From positions 372,001 to 436,000 of the forward strand of contig CASHTG010000011.1 of the NCBI GenBank assembly GCA_949357655.1: a stretch of DNA of 64,000 bases. Direction: 5' to 3'. The position numbers and the translations under genes are program-made. Origin of the DNA: Parascedosporium putredinis. Its lineage: Eukaryota; Ascomycota; Sordariomycetes; Microascales; Microascaceae. The first letter of the stretch is position 1; the number at the start of each line of letters is the position of its first letter. Shown piece after piece: positions 59,846-64,000 of the stretch. The notes under the pieces were generated by a model. The model ran no database searches. It was not told where the DNA came from and was given only the letters and a program-made list of their open reading frames with translations.

Positions 59846-61570
59846 CCCGACAGCGTGTTGTCAGAGTGGAAGGAATCGAGCTAGTGAATGTGAAATACAT
59901 GCATCAAGATGTGTGTTTTTGCCAGGTTAACTGGCGAAAGGAATCGAGAGGCCGCATCTCTCGGGCGCGAAATTAGTAATTTTACATTGCGATCCATGCA
60001 AGATATGCAAGACTCGAGGGGAGCAGGCGGAAATCCTCTCTCTTCTCGAGCAACGTGCGTCTCCTGGGCGGCTGTATGACTAAATAATTGGATGGCCTGT
60101 TGTACATGTACTCTAGAGTGCCATTCGAATGCTTCCAGAGCTCGGGGGCCTTCCCTGTTGGTACAGCATCCTCCAAGCTCGCCGGTTATCTTTGTTTAGC
60201 TTATACGAGGCGAACGAAAGTGTGTGCCTACCAACGCTAAAAATAATAAAGGACGGGCAGACGGGGTAGACGTGCAGATGTGGCATGGGAAGGGAAAGGG
60301 AAAGGGGAGACAACAAAACAGACAGCGAACAAGGGTTGAGGGAAAGTCGAGCAAGTTGACCCTTGGCCAGCTTCCCATTCGCCAGCTTGAACCAACGTGC
60401 ATGTGCATTGAAATGTTCAATGTCAATTGACGAAGAAGAAGCTTTTTCCCGCTTTGACCGGGCTGCTCCCTCTCATTACGGAAGGGATTGTCATCCTCAC
60501 CCCGGTAGCTTCTGCGCGCCTCAGGGCGTACCATGATCGAGAGAGACAGCAGAACAAAGACAGCATTGCGCTCACCCCCATTCTTGCACCATGACGTGCC
60601 GAAATCCGCTTCTGACCCCCTCAAAAGGGCAAAAGTGCCGGGTGTCCCACGTTACGCATCGCTTACCAAAGACGCACGTCCGTTCAACATGCGCGGCTCG
60701 CTCAGTCCCGAGTAATCTTATTCCTAAAAAGACCAGCAAAGCAACAGCAGACGCCGAAAAGGACCAAAAAGAATGAACGCGAACGAGGCTCGTCCGAGCA
60801 CCGCGGCCGGGGAAAACACCTCGCAGCTCCCGTCCATCTTCCTCCCCAGGTCTTATTTTTCTCTCTCTAGGACTCTATTAGCGTTGAATGCCCATGCTAC
60901 TCCATGTGCCCCCTCCTCATTCCCCTCCCCTACCACCTTCCTTTCATAAGCCACGAGGAAAACCGGCAAGCACGGGCACAACGATTCGAAGCCGTAGCAC
61001 GTGTCGCGGCGACAGCTGTCAATGTTGCCCCAACCGCGGCCGCCGTGCAAGGTGCAAGGGCGCAGCCGGGGCGCCGGGATTGAAGGGGGCGTGGAATCCT
61101 CACCATCCCCCTCCCCTCCTCGAACAGGCCCCAACCCAACCAATCGCTGGGTCCGAGAATGCTAGACGAGCCAAGGTTTACCTACCTGCACGGTTCCATT
61201 TCCCAATATCCCGCGCCGTAGAAATGCGCCTCAACGTCGCCAATGCACGTCGACGTTGGTCGAGGCGAGGCTCTCACGACGTCCCCTTTCTCTCCCCCGC
61301 TCACACACCCCACCGCCCAGCCTCTGGGACGGGACGGATGATGGTCAGCACTTATCCTGCTTATGGGATTGGCTCCGAGGGGAAGGGGAGGGGGAGCTAC
61401 GGGTACAGAGGAAAAAGCTTGTCTTGACTTAGCTATAAGATGGGCGCGGCCCAGCGCATCTTTCGTTGTGGGTTCTTGGTAGATCTTCAACATCCCCGAT
61501 TAACCACTCTCCCTTTCCTCTCCCGTCCTTAGTCTCGGTTGTGCACATCAACGTCTCCCCTTTCTCCACA
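59846..61570. other. Intergenic region, no gene recognised
   Basis: About 1.7 kb. A 179-codon frame at 60888-61427 is Pro/Arg-rich and featureless and is not called. The last 100 bp is pyrimidine-rich, the likely leader of the peroxygenase gene. Confidence 0.5.
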
Positions 61571-62567
61571 ATGCAGGTCACAACCCTCCTTTCCCTCGCG
61601 GCCGTCGTGACTACCGCCATCGCCGGTGTTGTCGACACTCACCCCTGGAAGGCGCCCACGAAAAATGACCGTGAGTTGTGTGCCTAGGATTCAGTACACT
61701 TTCAAGCTAGCTTGGTAGCTAACTAGAGCCTCCCCTTCATCATAGGCCGAGGCCCTTGCCCTATGCTAAACTCCCTCGCGAACCACGGCTTTATCGCGCG
61801 CAGCGGCAAGGACATCTCGATTGACCAGCTCGTCAACGCGATTGAGGAGGCCATCAACATCAGCCCCAACTCTACCCGCCCCGTCGTCGAGTTCGGTGCC
61901 ACGACCTCTACTACCGGGAACCCCAACACCTTCCACCTCAGTGACTTGAACAAACATGGAGGTGAGTTTCATCTGACTTTTCTTCTCTCCCCTCGCAAAA
62001 TTTGTTCTGTTTTTCTCATCGAGTGCTAACCGTCCTTCACCAGTCATCGAGCACGATGGCAGTCTGAGCCGAAATGACCTGTACTTTGGTGACAACCACA
62101 GCTTCAACTCCCGCATCTACGACACCGTCGCCAAGTTCTTCACCAAGTCCACCATCTCCATCGAGACCGCCGCCCGCGCCCGCAAGGCCCGCCTCGCCGC
62201 TGCCGCCGCCGCCAACCCCCAGTTCCAGTATGGCGAGCAGGAGGAGACCGTCAGCTTGTTTGAGACCGCCCTCTACCTTGCTACCTTCGGCACTGGTACC
62301 CAGGGTAACGCGCCTACCAAATATGTCAACATCTTGTTCCGTAAGTTCTAGCCAGCCCTCGTTACCCTATCCTCTGGCGCCCGTCAAGATTTATTCTCGA
62401 CCTTCCCTCTGTGCTAGAAGCTTTTTTGGCGAGTCCGCAACATAAGCTAACTCGACTTGATAGGCGAGGAGCGACTTCCTTACAAGGAGGGCTACTGCAA
62501 GCCCACCCGTGTAATCAGCAACGATGATATTGTAGAGCTGGCGGACAAGGTCCGTGCCGCGGCGTAA
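61571..62567 (+). CDS. Heme-thiolate peroxygenase (UPO/chloroperoxidase family)
   Basis: Exons are 61571-61670, 61746-61961, 62044-62340 and 62464-62567 (introns 75, 82 and 123 nt); all phases close and the 238-residue frame is intact. MQVTTLLSLAAVVTTAIAG is a signal peptide. HPWKAP and then GPCPMLNSLANHG place the proximal heme Cys at residue 38. IEHDGSLSRND gives the EHD triad at 108-110, and a conserved Glu follows in SLFETALYL. These are the PCP and EHD marks of PF01328. The enzymes insert oxygen from H2O2 into C-H and aromatic bonds, and some halogenate. The length matches short unspecific peroxygenases. Extracellular by prediction. Confidence 0.9.
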
Positions 62568-62776
62568 GTGGGAGGTTTTACGACTTTACGAGATACATAG
62601 ATACAACATAATATAATCTAGTCTGTCCATCATGTACCTGAGAATCGTGAAGACTCAATACTCTGGATCTCACATGGAACCGGAAGTGGTTACATATAAG
62701 ATTTGGCCTGTCTGCTAGAAATCGCTCGCGATGCGCGTATGTTTCCGACGAGACAACGGAAATTCCAATCAAGTCA
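62568..62776. other. Short spacer, 3' UTR and tRNA upstream
   Basis: About 210 bp with the probable 3' UTR of the peroxygenase gene and the upstream region of the tRNA. No other feature is seen. Confidence 0.6.
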
Positions 62777-62848
62777 GGGCGCATGGTTTAGTGGTATAAT
62801 TCCTCTTTAGCATAGAGGCGGTCCCCGGTTCGATTCCGGGTGTGTCCA
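62777..62848 (+). tRNA. tRNA-Ala (anticodon AGC)
   Basis: The 72-nt cloverleaf starts GGGCGCA and ends TGTGTCC plus discriminator A. The anticodon arm is CCTCT-TTAGCAT-AGAGG, so the anticodon is AGC (Ala, codons GCU and GCC after A34 editing). The G3-T70 pair is the alanyl-tRNA synthetase identity element. The A box TGGTTTAGTGG lies at 62784-62794 and the B box GGTTCGATTCC at 62827-62837. There is no intron. Confidence 0.97.
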
Positions 62849-62853
62849 ACTTC

Positions 62854-62857
62854 TTTT
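62854..62857 (+). terminator. Pol III terminator of tRNA-Ala
   Basis: The first T4 run lies 6 nt after the tRNA end. A longer T-run follows from about 62870. Confidence 0.7.
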
Positions 62858-63187
62858 GGTTGTATTCCCTTTTTTCTTTTTACCGTTTCTGGAAAAGACT
62901 CGTATTAGAAACCTTCTTCTCTACCGTGGCCGGAGATGAGAGGACCTAAATGGTAATACTCCCGGAGGCAAACTCGTATAATCAATTCTTGGGGACAAAA
63001 CAGAATCATACAGTAGAGGGGTCCGCGCATAACATCCACTAATCCTCAAAAAGGTTCAATGCGGCGAAAAAGAAACACTCCTCGTAAAGGTATCCTAGAA
63101 AAGCAAGAAAACACAAATGCCGGCGCTCTTAGTCCCTCTTTTTGCCAATCTGTGCTCATATCCATTAACCTGCATGTATTCCATGAT
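62858..63187. other. Spacer between tRNA and annexin 3' end
   Basis: About 330 bp with the 3' UTR of the annexin gene on the minus strand. No other feature is seen. Confidence 0.6.
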
Positions 63188-64000
63188 TTACCACCTTTCG
63201 CCCAAGAGAGCTAGCATGACATCCTCCAAGTCACCCTTGAGCTGGTCCTTGACTTCCTTGGCCAGGGCAACGCCATACCTCTTCCTATAAGCCTCCTTAG
63301 CGGCATCGAGCCTCGGCCTATCCCAGTACAGGCTGGCCACGCGGTTGATGAAGAGCTTATCCTTCCTCTTGGTGAGCGCCTCCCGCAGCCTAACGGCATC
63401 GGCCCTCGCCCTATCCTGGCCGGTCGAAAGCATGCGCAGCAACGAGTCCTCCATGTCGCCGCGGAACTCCTTCTCGATGACGTCCTCGAGGCCGCGGTGG
63501 TACTTGCGCCTGTAGGCGTCGGCGATGGCGTGGATCTGAGCCGCGTTGCTGCTGACAAAGATCTGGCAAACGGACAACGCGTTGGCGCCGACCATGCCCT
63601 CGGTGGAGCGCTGGAGCTCGGTGACCTTTGGTCGATCTCGTGGGGCAGCACGGGCGCGGCGTCCTCGGCGCGGGTTCCCGCCAAGATCATGCTATACATG
63701 CGGGCGAGGTTGTCGTCCACGTCCTCCTTGATGTCGACGATGAGATCCTTGCCCTTGACGCGCCTGTACTCGGCCGCGATGGCGCGCACGTCGGCGTTGG
63801 AGCGCGAGAGCATCACGTCCATGAGGGCCTCCTCGTCGGTTCCCATGCGGTTGAGCGACTTGTCGAGCACGTACACGTCGTTGGCCAGGGGTCCGCGCAG
63901 GACCGCCAGCAGCGCCGTCTCGAGCCCGCTGCGCGTCTCGCTCTTGATGTCCTCTTCCAGGCTGCGCATGAAGCGGGTGTTGTAGTCCCGCGAGAGCTGC
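63188..64000 (-). CDS. Annexin, C-terminal part, cut by window edge
   Basis: The stop is at 63188-63190 and the 5' part lies beyond 64000. Reading from the edge, QLSRDYNTRFMRSLEEDIKS leads to an annexin repeat with GTDEEALMDVMLSRSNADV and IAAEYRRVKGKDLIVDIKED. A second repeat has GANALSVCQIFVSSNAAQI and YHRGLEDVIEKEFRGDMED. A last one has KDKLFINRVASLYW, YRKRYGVALAKEVKDQLKGD and LLGERW. Annexins bind acidic phospholipids in a Ca2+-dependent way and help organise membranes. In the repeats seen, the GxGT-38-D/E calcium loops are only partly kept, as is common in fungal annexins. A one-base break near 63625 splits two frames. Confidence 0.88.

Noticed and set aside
60888..61427. 179-codon Pro/Arg-rich plus-strand frame
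   Set aside because: Low-complexity composition, no domain, no intron logic. It occupies the promoter region of the peroxygenase gene.

Overview
The window looks like nuclear DNA of a filamentous ascomycete (Pezizomycotina, most likely Sordariomycetes). The evidence is short GT-AG introns of about 50-270 nt with CTAAC-type branch sites, GPI-anchored secreted proteins, F-box proteins, a HeLo/HET-S type protein, and an AT-rich transposon graveyard with the CpA-to-TpA signature of repeat-induced point mutation (RIP). Species cannot be fixed from the sequence alone.

Layout. 1-4864: mostly non-coding, with a possible solo LTR at 872-1191. 4865-6955: DUF2235 alpha/beta-hydrolase. 8674-9916 (-): secreted Ser/Thr-rich protein. 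12765-20258: complete but RIP-destroyed Ty3/gypsy retrotransposon with 412-bp LTRs and a perfect AGCAG target-site duplication, followed by an AT-rich minisatellite block to about 21.38 kb. 25019-25586: GPI-type acidic/His-Gly protein. 26645-27637 (-): F-box-like protein. 28355-29369 (-): TesB-type acyl-CoA thioesterase. 31742-32809 (-): intradiol dioxygenase. 37897-40348: F-box protein with five exons. 41064-42006: small GPI-type secreted protein. 43071-45802: NB-ARC/TPR NLR, broken. 46058-46924 (-): HeLo-domain HET-S-like protein. 47.8-48.3 kb: inverted relic of the HET-S-like 3' end. 49155-51194: adenylosuccinate lyase. 51523-54820 (-): NACHT-ankyrin NLR. 55480-57002 (-): tubulin-tyrosine-ligase domain protein. 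59330-59845: small secreted protein with a GC-AG intron. 61571-62567: heme-thiolate peroxygenase. 62777-62848: tRNA-Ala(AGC). 63188-64000 (-): annexin, cut by the window edge.

The most interesting locus is 43-48 kb. An NLR whose first 25 residues carry an HRAM-like amyloid motif lies tail-to-tail with a HeLo protein whose C-terminus carries two matching motifs. This is the arrangement of a fungal amyloid-signalling cell-death pair (NLR sensor plus HET-S-like executioner). The sensor carries many TAG/TAA/TGA stops at positions expected from RIP, and its TPR array is made of near-identical 126-bp repeats. A second NLR (NACHT-ankyrin) lies about 5.7 kb beyond the NLR, on the other side of the adenylosuccinate lyase gene.

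Caution: almost every conserved gene, including the housekeeping adenylosuccinate lyase, contains single-base frame breaks, mostly missing bases in homopolymers. I read these as consensus errors of a long-read assembly, not as biology. Genes broken only in this way are called CDS. The NLR at 43 kb is called a pseudogene because it has substitution-type stops as well.
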